In this document: piece by piece, positions 8,645 through 18,629 of the stretch | Layout: each line of letters opens with the position of its first letter | Position numbering within the stretch: position 1 is the stretch's first letter | Source of the DNA: JBGTIS01 sp041745535 | GTDB taxonomy: Bacteria; Bacteroidota; Bacteroidia; Cytophagales; Cyclobacteriaceae | Direction: 5' to 3' | Assembly: GCA_041745535.1 (NCBI GenBank) | Contig: JBGTIS010000150.1 | Location: forward strand, 1-48,753 | Length of the DNA stretch: 48,753 nt | Position numbers and translations under genes: made by a program | Notes under the pieces: model-generated | Told to the model about the DNA's origin: nothing | The model's input: only the letters and a program-made list of their open reading frames with translations | Database searches by the model: none

Positions 8645-8699
8645 CTGACAGCATCTGAATTGTATAGATTATTTTTTCACAATCTAACCCTTCAAATAT

Positions 8700-11600
8700 A
8701 TGAAAAACCTATTACAAAAACTTCTCATGATTTCCCGTCATGCTTTATGGGGAATATCCCTCCAATGCTGGTGCTGTAGTGTGCTTTTGGCCGCAGGCAG
8801 TTTTGCGCAGGATGTCAGTATCGAAGATGTAATGATTAAAGCCAATTTTCCTGTGGGAAGCCTTCGGGAGATATTGCCTTTGCTGGAAGAAGAAAGTGGC
8901 TTTCACTTTGTGTACAACGAAAAAGTGCTCGACAAATTCCAGGGCATTCACATTCTGAATAAAAAACAGTCGTTGGGCGATATCCTGAGGCAAATATCCC
9001 GAAAAACGCGATTAGCCTTCAAACGAATTGATAATTACATCCATATCAGCGAAAAAAAACCGGGCGACAAAGTGATCGAGGAAATCCTTGGGAAAGTACC
9101 TGCCGTGGAAATTAACGGAAAAGTTACCGAACTGGAAAGTGATACCCCCTTACCGGGAGTTAATATTATTGAAAAAGGTACTACCAATGGTACCGTAACT
9201 GATCAGGACGGAAACTACAGAATTACAGTAACTGACAACCAGGCAGTACTTATATTTTCCTCTATCGGCTATTTGGCCCAGGAAATATCCGTGAATGGAA
9301 GGTCAGAAATTTCTGTTTCCATGGAGATAGATATCAAAAGTCTGGAGGAAATTGTGGTAGTGGGTTATTCTACCCAGCAGAAAAAAGATGTAACCTCCTC
9401 GGTAGGCTCGGTAGATGTGGAAAACCTTCAAAAAAGAGCCGTAACCGATGTAACCCAGGCCCTGCAGGGAACTGTGGCCGGCGTCAATATCACTTCCACC
9501 GATGGAAACCCAGGATCGGCACTGAACTTTAATATCAGAGGGTTGTCCACCCTGGGTGCGGGTGAAAATACCCCGCTGGTAATTGTGGACGGGGTGCAGA
9601 TTACCGGCTTACAACAAATTGATTTTGAAAATACACTGGGAGACCTGGATGGTACCGTGGCGTCTACCGGCCTTGAAAATATCAACCCCAATGACATCGA
9701 ATCCATTGAAATATTAAAAGATGCCTCGGCTGCGGCTATCTATGGTTCCAGGGCTGCCAATGGGGTGGTGCTGGTGACAACAAAAAGAGGAAAGCGGGGT
9801 AAACCTGTGGTGAGTTACAACAATTATGTCGGCATACAAACTCCCTATAAAAATACCAAGGTTACCAATACAAAGGAATATATCGGCATATTGCAAAAAA
9901 TGTATGGTGCAGATCTGGCCGACCCCAATGTGCCGCAAGCTGCTCGAGACTACCTGGCTAATCCAGGCAATTTCCAGGACTATAACTGGCAGGATTTAAT
10001 TTATGACAAAGCTTTTATGCAAAGTCATGACCTGTCTGTTTCCGGTGGTGGAGATTTCGGTAATTACAGGATATCAGCCGGTTATTTGAATCAGGACGGT
10101 ATTACCTTGGGTACCAATTATGAAAGGTTTAACCTCAGGGCCAATTCTGACTTCAAGGTAAGTGAAAAAATTACCATCGGCCAAAGTTTGTCCTTGGCGA
10201 ATTCCACTACCATCCCGGAGCCTTTTTCGTTCAGCCGATCGGTGTATTACCAGTCTTTGAAAATGTACCCTTACTTTTCGCCTACTACCGAGGATGGCGA
10301 GTGGAATACAACCTCCTTTTACTGGGGAGGAGGTACAAACCCGGAAAACCATATCAGAAACCCCTTCCACTATAAGAGTTTGTGGGACCGAGACATCGTA
10401 GGCAACAATGTTTCGGCAAACTTATACGCGGAAATAGAAATTCTGGAAGGTTTGAAATATAAAATCAGTGGCTCTTATGCGCTGGCCCAATTAAGAACGC
10501 ACACCCAGTTTGGCGACAAAGGCAATAAACCCGGCGAGTATTTTAATACGAACAAAAGTATTAATGAATCGTATGTGGATGATTCCAACTGGAACGTGGA
10601 TAATATTTTATCGTACAACAAAACCTTCGGCCAGCATGCCATTGATGTAATGGCGGGGTTTGTCAGTCAGAAGTTTTATGAAAGAGTACTGACGGGTTCA
10701 AAAAATGATTTTCTTTCTGATATTACCAGTACCCTGAATGGCCCCGGCGGTAAGAATGCCAATACCTCGGGCAGTGAATCTGAAAGCTCACTGCTTTCAG
10801 TTTTAGGAAAAGTATTTTACGCATATGATGACCGTTACCTGGTAACTGTGAACTTCAGAAGAGATGGTTCTTCCCGTTTTGCAAAAGATTACAGATGGGG
10901 CAATTTCCCTGGCGTTTCCTTAGGCTGGAGGGTATCGCGGGAAGGTTTCTGGCAGAATGCAAACTTCGGTTCGGTGATTTCCGATTTCAAACTCAGAGCA
11001 GGATATGGTAAGCTCGGAAGGCAAAATGTGGGCAATTATGATTACAAGCCTGTGCTGATATTTGAACCCGTGGTTTTTGGTGATGTGGTAAACAATGGGT
11101 TAATCACGGGTACCGCTATTAATGAAGCCATTACCTGGGAACTATTAATATCCAGGAACCTTGGAGTTGATTTCGAACTTTGGGATGGACAGTTAAATGG
11201 TTCGTTCGAGTACTACCACCAAAGGACGAAAGACATGATTATTGGCGTGCCTACCGAACCTTCAGCGGGTGGGGGAGAATTACAGTCTAATGTGGGAGAA
11301 ATTTTAAACAAAGGTGTGGAAATGACCCTCGGTTATTCAAAAGTACAGGACGATATTACCTATAATATTGGATTTAATCTGACTACGATCAACACTACGC
11401 TCGAGGAAATTGGTTCTGAGCTTATTTTCAGAGATTATCTGGCTCCTGAATGGGATGTACCGCCCGCGATCATCATATACCAGGGTCGGGGACCGGCCCA
11501 GTTCTGGCTTATCGAAACCGATGGTATTTTCAAATCTCAGGAAGAAGTGAATGCACACACCAATTCTGAAGGAATTGTTATCCAGCCGGATGCTCAACCG

Positions 11601-12188
11601 GGCGATATCCGATTTGTGGATTATGACGACAATGGCGAAATATCCGAAGAGGGCGACCGGCAGTTTATGGGCCTTGGCGTGCCTAAATTAAATCTCGGTT
11701 TCAATTTTTCAGCCAGCTACAAAAACTTCGACGTAAATCTGGGACTCTACGGAGCCTTTGGACATAAGATTTTAAATGGTCCACAATATATATTAGAACA
11801 GAATTATGGGTTTGGTAATTTTAGCGCCAACTTATTAGATGCCTTCGATCCTGTAACCAATCCGAACTCGGATTTTCCCAGGTTAAATCCCAATGATTCG
11901 GAAGAAAACTGGAATTCCCGGCCCACCTCCGACCGATACCTTGAGAAAGGAGATTTTATAAAGTTCCGTAATATAGAGTTTGGATACCGATTACCTGTTA
12001 ATATCATTGAAAAGGTATATATGCGAACGGCACGGATATTTGTGAGAGGACAAAATTTGTTCACCCTTTCAGGATACAGTGGCAACGATCCGGAGGTGGG
12101 AAGAGATGGCTTCTTCAACGCCGGCATCGACCGGGGATCAGCTCCTCAGGCCCGGTCCTTTCAAATGGGTGTAAACGTCGAATTTTAA
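8700..12188 (+). CDS. SusC/RagA-family TonB-linked receptor with N-terminal STN signalling domain
   Basis: A 1162-residue outer-membrane transporter that pulls bound oligosaccharide or similar ligand into the periplasm with TonB energy. After a long signal peptide (cleavage likely near G-S-F-A-Q, residue 37) comes an STN domain at about 45-115 (S-L-R-E-I-L-P-L-L-E-E-E-S-G-F-H-F-V-Y). A carboxypeptidase-regulatory-like domain lies at about 137-210, then a TonB-box region (E-E-I-V-V-V-G-Y-S-T-Q-Q-K-K) and the plug (I-R-G-L-S-T-L-G-A-G-E-N-T-P-L-V-I-V-D-G). The large barrel ends in the aromatic strand Q-M-G-V-N-V-E-F. The STN domain, absent from the second SusC in this window, shows that this receptor also signals through FecR and the ECF sigma factor just upstream. 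SusD follows after 11 bases. Confidence 0.97.
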   Translation: MKNLLQKLLMISRHALWGISLQCWCCSVLLAAGSFAQDVSIEDVMIKANFPVGSLREILPLLEEESGFHFVYNEKVLDKFQGIHILNKKQSLGDILRQISRKTRLAFKRIDNYIHISEKKPGDKVIEEILGKVPAVEINGKVTELESDTPLPGVNIIEKGTTNGTVTDQDGNYRITVTDNQAVLIFSSIGYLAQEISVNGRSEISVSMEIDIKSLEEIVVVGYSTQQKKDVTSSVGSVDVENLQKRAVTDVTQALQGTVAGVNITSTDGNPGSALNFNIRGLSTLGAGENTPLVIVDGVQITGLQQIDFENTLGDLDGTVASTGLENINPNDIESIEILKDASAAAIYGSRAANGVVLVTTKRGKRGKPVVSYNNYVGIQTPYKNTKVTNTKEYIGILQKMYGADLADPNVPQAARDYLANPGNFQDYNWQDLIYDKAFMQSHDLSVSGGGDFGNYRISAGYLNQDGITLGTNYERFNLRANSDFKVSEKITIGQSLSLANSTTIPEPFSFSRSVYYQSLKMYPYFSPTTEDGEWNTTSFYWGGGTNPENHIRNPFHYKSLWDRDIVGNNVSANLYAEIEILEGLKYKISGSYALAQLRTHTQFGDKGNKPGEYFNTNKSINESYVDDSNWNVDNILSYNKTFGQHAIDVMAGFVSQKFYERVLTGSKNDFLSDITSTLNGPGGKNANTSGSESESSLLSVLGKVFYAYDDRYLVTVNFRRDGSSRFAKDYRWGNFPGVSLGWRVSREGFWQNANFGSVISDFKLRAGYGKLGRQNVGNYDYKPVLIFEPVVFGDVVNNGLITGTAINEAITWELLISRNLGVDFELWDGQLNGSFEYYHQRTKDMIIGVPTEPSAGGGELQSNVGEILNKGVEMTLGYSKVQDDITYNIGFNLTTINTTLEEIGSELIFRDYLAPEWDVPPAIIIYQGRGPAQFWLIETDGIFKSQEEVNAHTNSEGIVIQPDAQPGDIRFVDYDDNGEISEEGDRQFMGLGVPKLNLGFNFSASYKNFDVNLGLYGAFGHKILNGPQYILEQNYGFGNFSANLLDAFDPVTNPNSDFPRLNPNDSEENWNSRPTSDRYLEKGDFIKFRNIEFGYRLPVNIIEKVYMRTARIFVRGQNLFTLSGYSGNDPEVGRDGFFNAGIDRGSAPQARSFQMGVNVEF

Positions 12189-12199
12189 AACTGAATAAA

Positions 12200-13744
12200 A
12201 TGAGAAAAATTACTATAAAAATATTGATTCTTACCTGTTTATTAATCGGCATGATGTCGTGCGAAGATTTCCTGGAATTAAAAAATCCGAATGACATTAC
12301 CGCCGATGTGTTTTTCGAAACGCCCGAACAGGTACAACAGGCAGTAAATACGTTATATTCATCTTTCACAGCCGTGACGGGTGACACCGAAGGTAGTGTT
12401 TTTGTTCAGAATGTGCGGGGAGATGATGCGGAATTGGTTGATGGCGCGTTTGAATCGCAGGTGGTTTTCGACTTTTACAACAATACCCCGCAAACCGGGA
12501 TTACCGATGGACTTTTCTCCGGATTTTATACCGTAATTTTCAGAGCTAATACGGTACTGGCTAATATGGACAAAGCAGACTGGTCTGGCAACGAAGCCTT
12601 AAAAGAAAGTTTGGCAGCGGAAGCTTATTTTTTCAGAGGGGTAGGCTACTTCTATCTGGCGCACATGTTCGGACAGGTACCCGTGGTTACCGATATCGAA
12701 GGATTTGACAACGCGAAAGCAGGTTCTATCGGAGAAGTGTATGACCAGGCCGTTGCCGATCTTGAAATAGCCAAAGCGGGTTTACCAGCAACGCAGCAGG
12801 ATGCCGGTCGGGCTACCAAAGGGGCAGCTACCGGTTTTTTGGGGAAAACTTATCTGTACCGGGCAGGCTATTTGGGAGAAGATAGTTATTATGCCATAGC
12901 CGCTACAGAATTTAAGGAGGTTATGGATATGGGTATTTATGGGCTGGTAACCAATTATGAGGATAATTTTACCGCGGTGAATGAGAACAACCAGGAATCG
13001 TTGTATGAACTTCAGTACTTATACAATCCTTCCCTAGAAACCCCCACCCAGGGCAGACCCTTTAATAGTGTGCCGGGCATTGCCGGTGAGATATATCTGA
13101 CGCCGTCAGCCTGGTTAATGGAAACCATGGGGCAGGAACGAACCATTAATGGCGAATATGACCCACGATATTTACAAACGGTTTATTTTTATGGAGGCCT
13201 GCCATTATTTGGTGTTCCTTATGAAAATTTAGGGGATGGCCTTTCCTGCCAAAACGGACAAGGGGTAGGCAGTGGCGATGGCAGTAATACTACAGGAGGT
13301 TGGTGGAGAAAATACCTGAATGTGAACTTAAGCTGCCCGGTAGGACTCACTGGCCGTGACCCCGATAATAATGAGCGAATTATGCGTTATGCCGATATAT
13401 TGCTCATGTACGCCGAATCTGTAGTAATGGCCAATGGCAATATGGCAGAAGCGGAAGCCGCTGTGAAGCAAATCAGGGACCGGGCGAACCTGCCGGTAAA
13501 AACCTACGCGAATCCCAATGACCTGATGGAAGAGATCAGGCACCAGCGGGTGATGGAATTTGCCTATGAAAGCATGCGCTATTTCGACCTGTTGCGGTGG
13601 GGTATGCTGAAGCAAGCCTTAATGGAACACGGTTTCGAAGCCCAGGCCGCCAACTATAATGAGGTACAGGATAAGTACTTTCCCATTCCTGTGGAAGAGA
13701 TTAATAATAATCCCAGCCTGGAGCAAAATGATCCCTGGAAATAG
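12200..13744 (+). CDS. RagB/SusD-family nutrient-uptake lipoprotein
   Basis: A 514-residue surface lipoprotein that caps the preceding SusC barrel and binds its ligand. The signal peptide ends in I-G-M-M-S-C, followed by E-D-F-L-E, an acidic +2 to +5 sequence typical of surface-exported Bacteroidota lipoproteins. The N-terminal SusD-like domain has the T-A-D-V-F-F-E-T-P-E-Q-V-Q-Q-A-V-N pattern. Helical repeat elements (A-E-A-Y-F-F-R-G-V-G-Y-F-Y-L) follow, and the C-terminal part carries M-R-Y-A-D-I-L-L-M-Y-A-E-S and F-P-I-P-V-E-E-I. Length and motif order are normal for the family. It forms one transcription unit with the STN-SusC gene and probably with the ThuA gene behind it. Confidence 0.96.
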   Translation: MRKITIKILILTCLLIGMMSCEDFLELKNPNDITADVFFETPEQVQQAVNTLYSSFTAVTGDTEGSVFVQNVRGDDAELVDGAFESQVVFDFYNNTPQTGITDGLFSGFYTVIFRANTVLANMDKADWSGNEALKESLAAEAYFFRGVGYFYLAHMFGQVPVVTDIEGFDNAKAGSIGEVYDQAVADLEIAKAGLPATQQDAGRATKGAATGFLGKTYLYRAGYLGEDSYYAIAATEFKEVMDMGIYGLVTNYEDNFTAVNENNQESLYELQYLYNPSLETPTQGRPFNSVPGIAGEIYLTPSAWLMETMGQERTINGEYDPRYLQTVYFYGGLPLFGVPYENLGDGLSCQNGQGVGSGDGSNTTGGWWRKYLNVNLSCPVGLTGRDPDNNERIMRYADILLMYAESVVMANGNMAEAEAAVKQIRDRANLPVKTYANPNDLMEEIRHQRVMEFAYESMRYFDLLRWGMLKQALMEHGFEAQAANYNEVQDKYFPIPVEEINNNPSLEQNDPWK

Positions 13745-13779
13745 TTGGATTGTACGAATACATTCAAATATCCGAAAAT

Positions 13780-15348
13780 ATGAAATTTAACTTAATCCTG
13801 ATTTTCATTACCCTATTGCATACCTCGCTTTGGGGGCAGGGGAGAAGTGATACTTCAACCGACTCCGTTACCGTAGTTTTTGTTACCGGAGATGATGAGT
13901 ACCACTCGCGTGAAGTCATGGTCCCATACGCCAATATGCTGAAAGAAAAATATGGATTTAAAGTAATTTATATAAAAGATGAAGCACCGGGGGCAGATGA
14001 AGATCCCGATCATGATCCGAAGCCTACCGTTTTGCCCGATGCCGATAAGATTAAAGAGGCTGACCTGATGGTGGTGTTCATGCGCTTTCGCAACTGGGAG
14101 CCTAAATCGTTGAAGTTGTTTATGGACCATTTTAACTCAGGAAAACCGGCTGTGGGCATTCGTACCACCACCCATGCATTCTGGAAAGACCGCACCTTTT
14201 CTCCCAGATATTTTGGCGGACATTATAAAACGCACTATACTTCACGGATAGTCGGTCAGGTAAATCCAGAATATGCCGATCATCCTATGGCTCGCGGGGT
14301 GTTGAAGAAGTTCGGGCAGGGAGAAGGCCCTTATGTGTCAACCCCCTTATCGGAAGGAGCTACCCCCATTGTGTTGTCATATGGTCATTTTCGCAACACA
14401 CCTGGGATTGGGGATGATAGCTTTGATACACCCGAATATCCCATTGCCTGGGCTTTCAACGACAACGGTGCCCGCAGGGCCATGATTACCCTGGGGAGCG
14501 ACCGGGTTAAAGATCATGAGTTTGACGTAATGCGCAACCTGTTTTACAATTCGGTTTTCTGGGCTTTGGGCTATGAGGTGCCCGAAGGTGGGGTGCTTGC
14601 CGCCGGCGATAATTTCAACATGGTAAAGGAAAATCAGCCTTATGAGCCAGTTGCGGTTCAGGTGCCGCCGCCACCGGCATTTTCACCACCAGATAAGGAG
14701 TGGGAAATGTTGTTCGATGGTAAAGATTTGTCAAAGTGGCGGCATTGGGATGTATCGTTGCCCCCATATGGCGTTCCGATTGACACCCGGGCCGATTCCA
14801 GAGGACCCATAGATTATGCCCTGTCGCCTGCCCGCTGGGAGGTTAAAGGGGGTACTGCCATCGCACGGGTTGGTTATGGCGATATCGTTACAAAAGCGGA
14901 ATATACAGACTATGCGTTGCGGCTCGATTTCTGGATTCCTAAGGAACCCGATTGGGTTACAGGTGAGTGGCGTGGTAACAGCGGTGTTTTTTTAAATGGC
15001 TCCTACGAAATTGCTATTCTTGACTCCTATGGTCAGCAACCAACCGATCGGACAAATGGGGCTATTTACCGGGTGAAAGCGCCGGAACAGGAAGCCTCTA
15101 AACAGGCAGGCGAATGGCAGACCCTGGAAGTTACCATGGAAAAGGGCAAAGCCACGGTGAAACTCAATGGCAAAACCATTCATAAAAATGTGGCTTTAGA
15201 AGGACCTACTTTCTATGGTTTTCCCACCAAAAACTTCGCCTCCGACAGTTGGCAAAGTGAGGATGAAGTGGTTTCGCAGGGGCCAATACGGCTTCAGGCA
15301 GAATCCTCATACGTGCGTTTTGCCAATATTGCCATAAAACCATTATAG
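13780..15348 (+). CDS. Secreted ThuA domain - DUF1080 (3-keto-disaccharide hydrolase-like) fusion
   Basis: A 522-residue exported protein. ATG at 13780 was chosen because it begins a clean signal peptide (M-K-F-N-L-I-L-I-F, cleavage near W-G-Q-G). An upstream TTG would add ten residues with no sense in an export signal. Residues about 30-265 form a ThuA fold, related to class-I glutamine amidotransferases and found in trehalose-utilisation proteins (V-F-V-T-G-D-D-E-Y-H-S-R-E; P-A-V-G-I-R-T-T-T-H-A-F-W). Residues about 300-522 are a DUF1080 concanavalin-like domain (W-E-M-L-F-D-G-K-D-L-S-K-W ... N-S-G-V-F-L-N-G-S-Y-E-I). Members of that family include 3-keto-disaccharide hydrolases. It lies 35 bases behind SusD, suggesting joint transcription and action on the imported or surface-bound sugar. 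Confidence 0.9.
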   Translation: MKFNLILIFITLLHTSLWGQGRSDTSTDSVTVVFVTGDDEYHSREVMVPYANMLKEKYGFKVIYIKDEAPGADEDPDHDPKPTVLPDADKIKEADLMVVFMRFRNWEPKSLKLFMDHFNSGKPAVGIRTTTHAFWKDRTFSPRYFGGHYKTHYTSRIVGQVNPEYADHPMARGVLKKFGQGEGPYVSTPLSEGATPIVLSYGHFRNTPGIGDDSFDTPEYPIAWAFNDNGARRAMITLGSDRVKDHEFDVMRNLFYNSVFWALGYEVPEGGVLAAGDNFNMVKENQPYEPVAVQVPPPPAFSPPDKEWEMLFDGKDLSKWRHWDVSLPPYGVPIDTRADSRGPIDYALSPARWEVKGGTAIARVGYGDIVTKAEYTDYALRLDFWIPKEPDWVTGEWRGNSGVFLNGSYEIAILDSYGQQPTDRTNGAIYRVKAPEQEASKQAGEWQTLEVTMEKGKATVKLNGKTIHKNVALEGPTFYGFPTKNFASDSWQSEDEVVSQGPIRLQAESSYVRFANIAIKPL

Positions 15349-15556
15349 AATTTTTGGAATAGCTACTGAAAATTAACGGTTAACTGTTCTGGATGGCCTT
15401 GATCGGGTAGTGATAAATAAAGTGTGAATTGAAAACTAATCTAAAATGCTTAAAACCTTAGAAAAAGCTTTATGGAAAATTACCCGACATGGATCAGAGG
15501 CTTCTGTGCAGCCCGGGTATAATGATTCTTTTTTTATATCTACAAACCTTTACACC

Positions 15557-18500
15557 ATGATACGGAAAAATTTGATACTTATAATATTAATGGGATTGCC
15601 GTTCGTTTTTTACAGCTGCAATAACAATAGTCTGGAAGGTAGCTGGGACTACGCCATCAATTTCTCTCCCGATGAGCAGGTCTACGGCACCATGAAACTT
15701 GTAAAGGAAGGCAGTTCTTATTCGGGGAGCCTGGTTTCTTTTGACATGGAAAACATGGCGCTTTCCAATATTGAAATAGCAGGCAACAAAATGACTTCTG
15801 CAATTGAAATGTATGGAGATCAACTGGTGCTGGAAGGTGTTTTTAACGGCGACAGTTTCGCTGGTACTATTGTAACCGATGAAGAAAGTTTTCCTTTAAC
15901 GGCCACCAGAATTCCCAATGAGTTCTCTCCTGACAGCCTGCCCAAAGTGCAGTATGTACTCAGCGATGCTGATTTATCTGACTATGAAAGGGATTTGGAC
16001 CATGCCGGATTAATCGAAACCTTTGATGAGGAAGGATACGAACGTGGTGGTAGAATTTATAATGCGAACTGTATCAATTGCCATGGCAACCCGGATATGG
16101 AAGGTTCCATACCAATGTCACTTAAATTCTGGTCACAACCATTCAAAGCGGGGGGTGACCCGTATTCCATGTACCAAACTATTACGAAAGGGTATGGAGC
16201 AATGCCTCCGCAGGTAACCCTTACTCCGCAGGAAAAATACGATGTGATCCTTTATATCCGCGAGAACTTCGTTAGAGGAGAGAATAAAGAACAGTATTTC
16301 AGGGTAAATCCGGAGTACCTGGCTCACCTGCCGGAAGGGTCTTCGAAGGGTCCGGCAGCCAAGCCCTATCACCCCTGGTCGGATATGGACTATGGCAACT
16401 TTTTCATTAATACATACGAACTGGCGGATGCCAAAACCGGCCCTGAACGCTTCCATTCAGAAGGTCCGCCTCCATTCCCAGATGAAAACTATCTGAAAAA
16501 TAACTTTGCTTACAAAGGCATTGCCGTACGGTTAGATGCAGGTCCCGGGGGTGTGTCAGCAGGCAATGCCTGGATGATTTTCGACCACGATGTGATGCGC
16601 GTAGCTGGTGGTTGGACGGGTGAGGGGTTTATCGATTGGAATGGCATTCTGCTGAACGACAAACATGAAACGTACCCCAGAACCATTGGTGAATTGCATT
16701 TTGAAACTCCGGTAGGACCTGCCTGGGCCAATCCCGCTACCGGATCTTTTGAAGACCCAAGGTTTAAGGCCCGCGACGGCCGCAGGTTTGGTCCATTACC
16801 TAAAAAATGGGCTGATTATAAAGGAATTTATAACTATGAAGATAATATCATTATTTCCTATACGGTGGGGAATGCCAATATTCTCGAGCGCCTGGGTATG
16901 GAAAAGCTCGGTGAACAGACCGTTTTTACAAGAACCTTAAATATTAGTCCTTCTTCCACCACTTTAAAAATGAGGGTAGCGCCGGAAGGAACAAAAGTTG
17001 CCCTTAGTGGCAATGGAGCTTCGTTGGAGGAAGCGAATGGGTTTGTTTTGTTGGGCGTTCCAAAAGGCAAAGCAACCACTATCAAATTATTCATTGCCAA
17101 ATCAAGCGTAGAAGGCCTGGAAGATTTTGCCAAAAATTCTGCCGCTCCCGAAGCTTTGGCGAAATACACAAAGGGTGGAAAACCGCACTATCCCCAGGAA
17201 CTTACTACCACCATCACCCCCGGAAATGAGGAGAGTCCCATTGCCGTAGATCAGCTTACTCCGCCTTTCGACAATCCCTGGAAATGCAGGATGAAGCTCA
17301 GCGGCATAGATTTTATGAAAGATGCCAATAAAGCTGTGGTTTGCGCGACAGACGGAGATGTTTGGTTGATTTCAGGGCTTACGGAAAATACGGGACAATT
17401 GACCTGGAAAAGGATCGGTGCCGGTTTGTTTCAGCCATTGGGCATTAAAGTGGTGAACGAGAAAATATATGTTACCTGCCGGGATCAGCTCGTATTGCTG
17501 CAAGATTTAAATGGAGATGATGAAACCGATTTTTACCAAAGCTTTAATCATGACCATCAGGTAACGGATCACTTTCATGAGTTCGCTATGGGCTTACAGA
17601 CTGACAAGCAGGGTAATTTTTATTACGCCAAAAGCGGACGACATGCCCGGGAAGCCCTGATACCCCAGCATGGAACCTTACTCAAGGTCAGTAAAGACGG
17701 GTCAACCACCGACATTATCGCGACAGGATTCCGGGCAGCCAATGGCGTGTGTATCAATCCGGATGGAAACTTCATTGTTACCGACCAGCAGGGTTTCTGG
17801 AACCCGATGAACCGTATTAACTGGGTAGAAGGCAATGGGAAATTCTATGGTAACATGTGGGGCTATAACCCTCCCAAAGACACCTCCAGAGCAGCCATGG
17901 CACAACCCATGACCTGGGTGGATATGGAATTTGATCGCTCCCCTTCCGAACTGTTGTGGGTAGACAGTAAGCAATGGGGCCCCCTGAATGGAAGCCTCTT
18001 AAGTTTCTCTTATGGTTATGGTAAAGTGCAATTGGTTTTCCATGAAAAAGTTACCAATCAAATGCAGGGTGGGGTAATTGACATCCCCGGGGTGAAATTC
18101 ATGACGGGTGTGATGCGAGGCAGGTTCAATCCTGACGACGGTCAGTTATACGCCTGTGGGATGTCGGCCTGGGGAACGAACCAAATGATGAAGGGGGGCG
18201 GTTTGTACAGGTCGCGATACACCGGCAAGCCCTTATCCATCCCTTTGGAGCTTCATGCAGCGGAAACCGGCATGAAATTAACCTTCGCCGCGCGGTTGGA
18301 TGCTGAGAAGGCCACCAAAATATCCAATTATGAAGTAAAGACCTGGGATTTAAAGAGAAGCAGTAATTATGGTTCTGACCGTTATAATGTACAAACCCTG
18401 AATATCACGAAAGCCGAATTAGTTGATAATGGTAAATCTGTAATGCTGATAATTCCGGAAATAGCCCCCGTTGATGTCATGACCATTAGTTATCAAATAG

Positions 18501-18592
18501 CTGATAAAGAAGGAAATCCAGTAGCGGGTACTCTTCAGAATACCATACACCATTTGAAAACAGTACCAAAGGGTGCGTTAGAAGCTTTATAA
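15557..18592 (+). CDS. Lipoprotein with cytochrome c, DUF6797-like region and beta-propeller
   Basis: A 1011-residue predicted periplasmic or surface redox protein. ATG at 15557 opens a lipoprotein signal with Cys21 after F-V-F-Y-S. A frame open from 15446 would add 37 unrelated residues and was not used. Residues about 155-245 are a class-I cytochrome c with haem motif Cys172-I-N-Cys175-His176 and a methionine in G-Y-G-A-M-P-P. Next comes a long DUF6797-like section (about 265-560; V-R-L-D-A-G-P-G-G-V-S-A-G-N-A-W). An NHL/sorbosone-dehydrogenase-like propeller follows at about 575-900 (D-F-M-K-D-A-N-K-A-V-V-C-A-T-D-G-D-V-W). Fusion of a haem carrier to a propeller suggests sugar oxidation with electrons passed to the haem; this is inference. 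It is the last gene before a convergent regulator. Confidence 0.88.
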   Translation: MIRKNLILIILMGLPFVFYSCNNNSLEGSWDYAINFSPDEQVYGTMKLVKEGSSYSGSLVSFDMENMALSNIEIAGNKMTSAIEMYGDQLVLEGVFNGDSFAGTIVTDEESFPLTATRIPNEFSPDSLPKVQYVLSDADLSDYERDLDHAGLIETFDEEGYERGGRIYNANCINCHGNPDMEGSIPMSLKFWSQPFKAGGDPYSMYQTITKGYGAMPPQVTLTPQEKYDVILYIRENFVRGENKEQYFRVNPEYLAHLPEGSSKGPAAKPYHPWSDMDYGNFFINTYELADAKTGPERFHSEGPPPFPDENYLKNNFAYKGIAVRLDAGPGGVSAGNAWMIFDHDVMRVAGGWTGEGFIDWNGILLNDKHETYPRTIGELHFETPVGPAWANPATGSFEDPRFKARDGRRFGPLPKKWADYKGIYNYEDNIIISYTVGNANILERLGMEKLGEQTVFTRTLNISPSSTTLKMRVAPEGTKVALSGNGASLEEANGFVLLGVPKGKATTIKLFIAKSSVEGLEDFAKNSAAPEALAKYTKGGKPHYPQELTTTITPGNEESPIAVDQLTPPFDNPWKCRMKLSGIDFMKDANKAVVCATDGDVWLISGLTENTGQLTWKRIGAGLFQPLGIKVVNEKIYVTCRDQLVLLQDLNGDDETDFYQSFNHDHQVTDHFHEFAMGLQTDKQGNFYYAKSGRHAREALIPQHGTLLKVSKDGSTTDIIATGFRAANGVCINPDGNFIVTDQQGFWNPMNRINWVEGNGKFYGNMWGYNPPKDTSRAAMAQPMTWVDMEFDRSPSELLWVDSKQWGPLNGSLLSFSYGYGKVQLVFHEKVTNQMQGGVIDIPGVKFMTGVMRGRFNPDDGQLYACGMSAWGTNQMMKGGGLYRSRYTGKPLSIPLELHAAETGMKLTFAARLDAEKATKISNYEVKTWDLKRSSNYGSDRYNVQTLNITKAELVDNGKSVMLIIPEIAPVDVMTISYQIADKEGNPVAGTLQNTIHHLKTVPKGALEAL

Positions 18593-18603
18593 GTGTTACG
18601 CCC

Positions 18604-18629
18604 AGAATAATTACAGGCAATTTTATTCT
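18604..18629. terminator. Hairpin between converging genes
   Basis: AGAATAA (18604-18610) and TTATTCT (18623-18629) form a 7-bp stem with further T/A pairing at the loop. It sits in the 35-base gap between two converging genes and overlaps the stop codon of the minus-strand regulator. It may act as a weak two-way terminator. Confidence 0.4.

Noticed and set aside
15446..15556. N-terminal extension of the cytochrome c lipoprotein, or a remnant of a SusC start
   Set aside because: The extension slightly resembles the start of the SusC at 8700, but the similarity is too short to claim. ATG at 15557 gives a proper lipoprotein signal.
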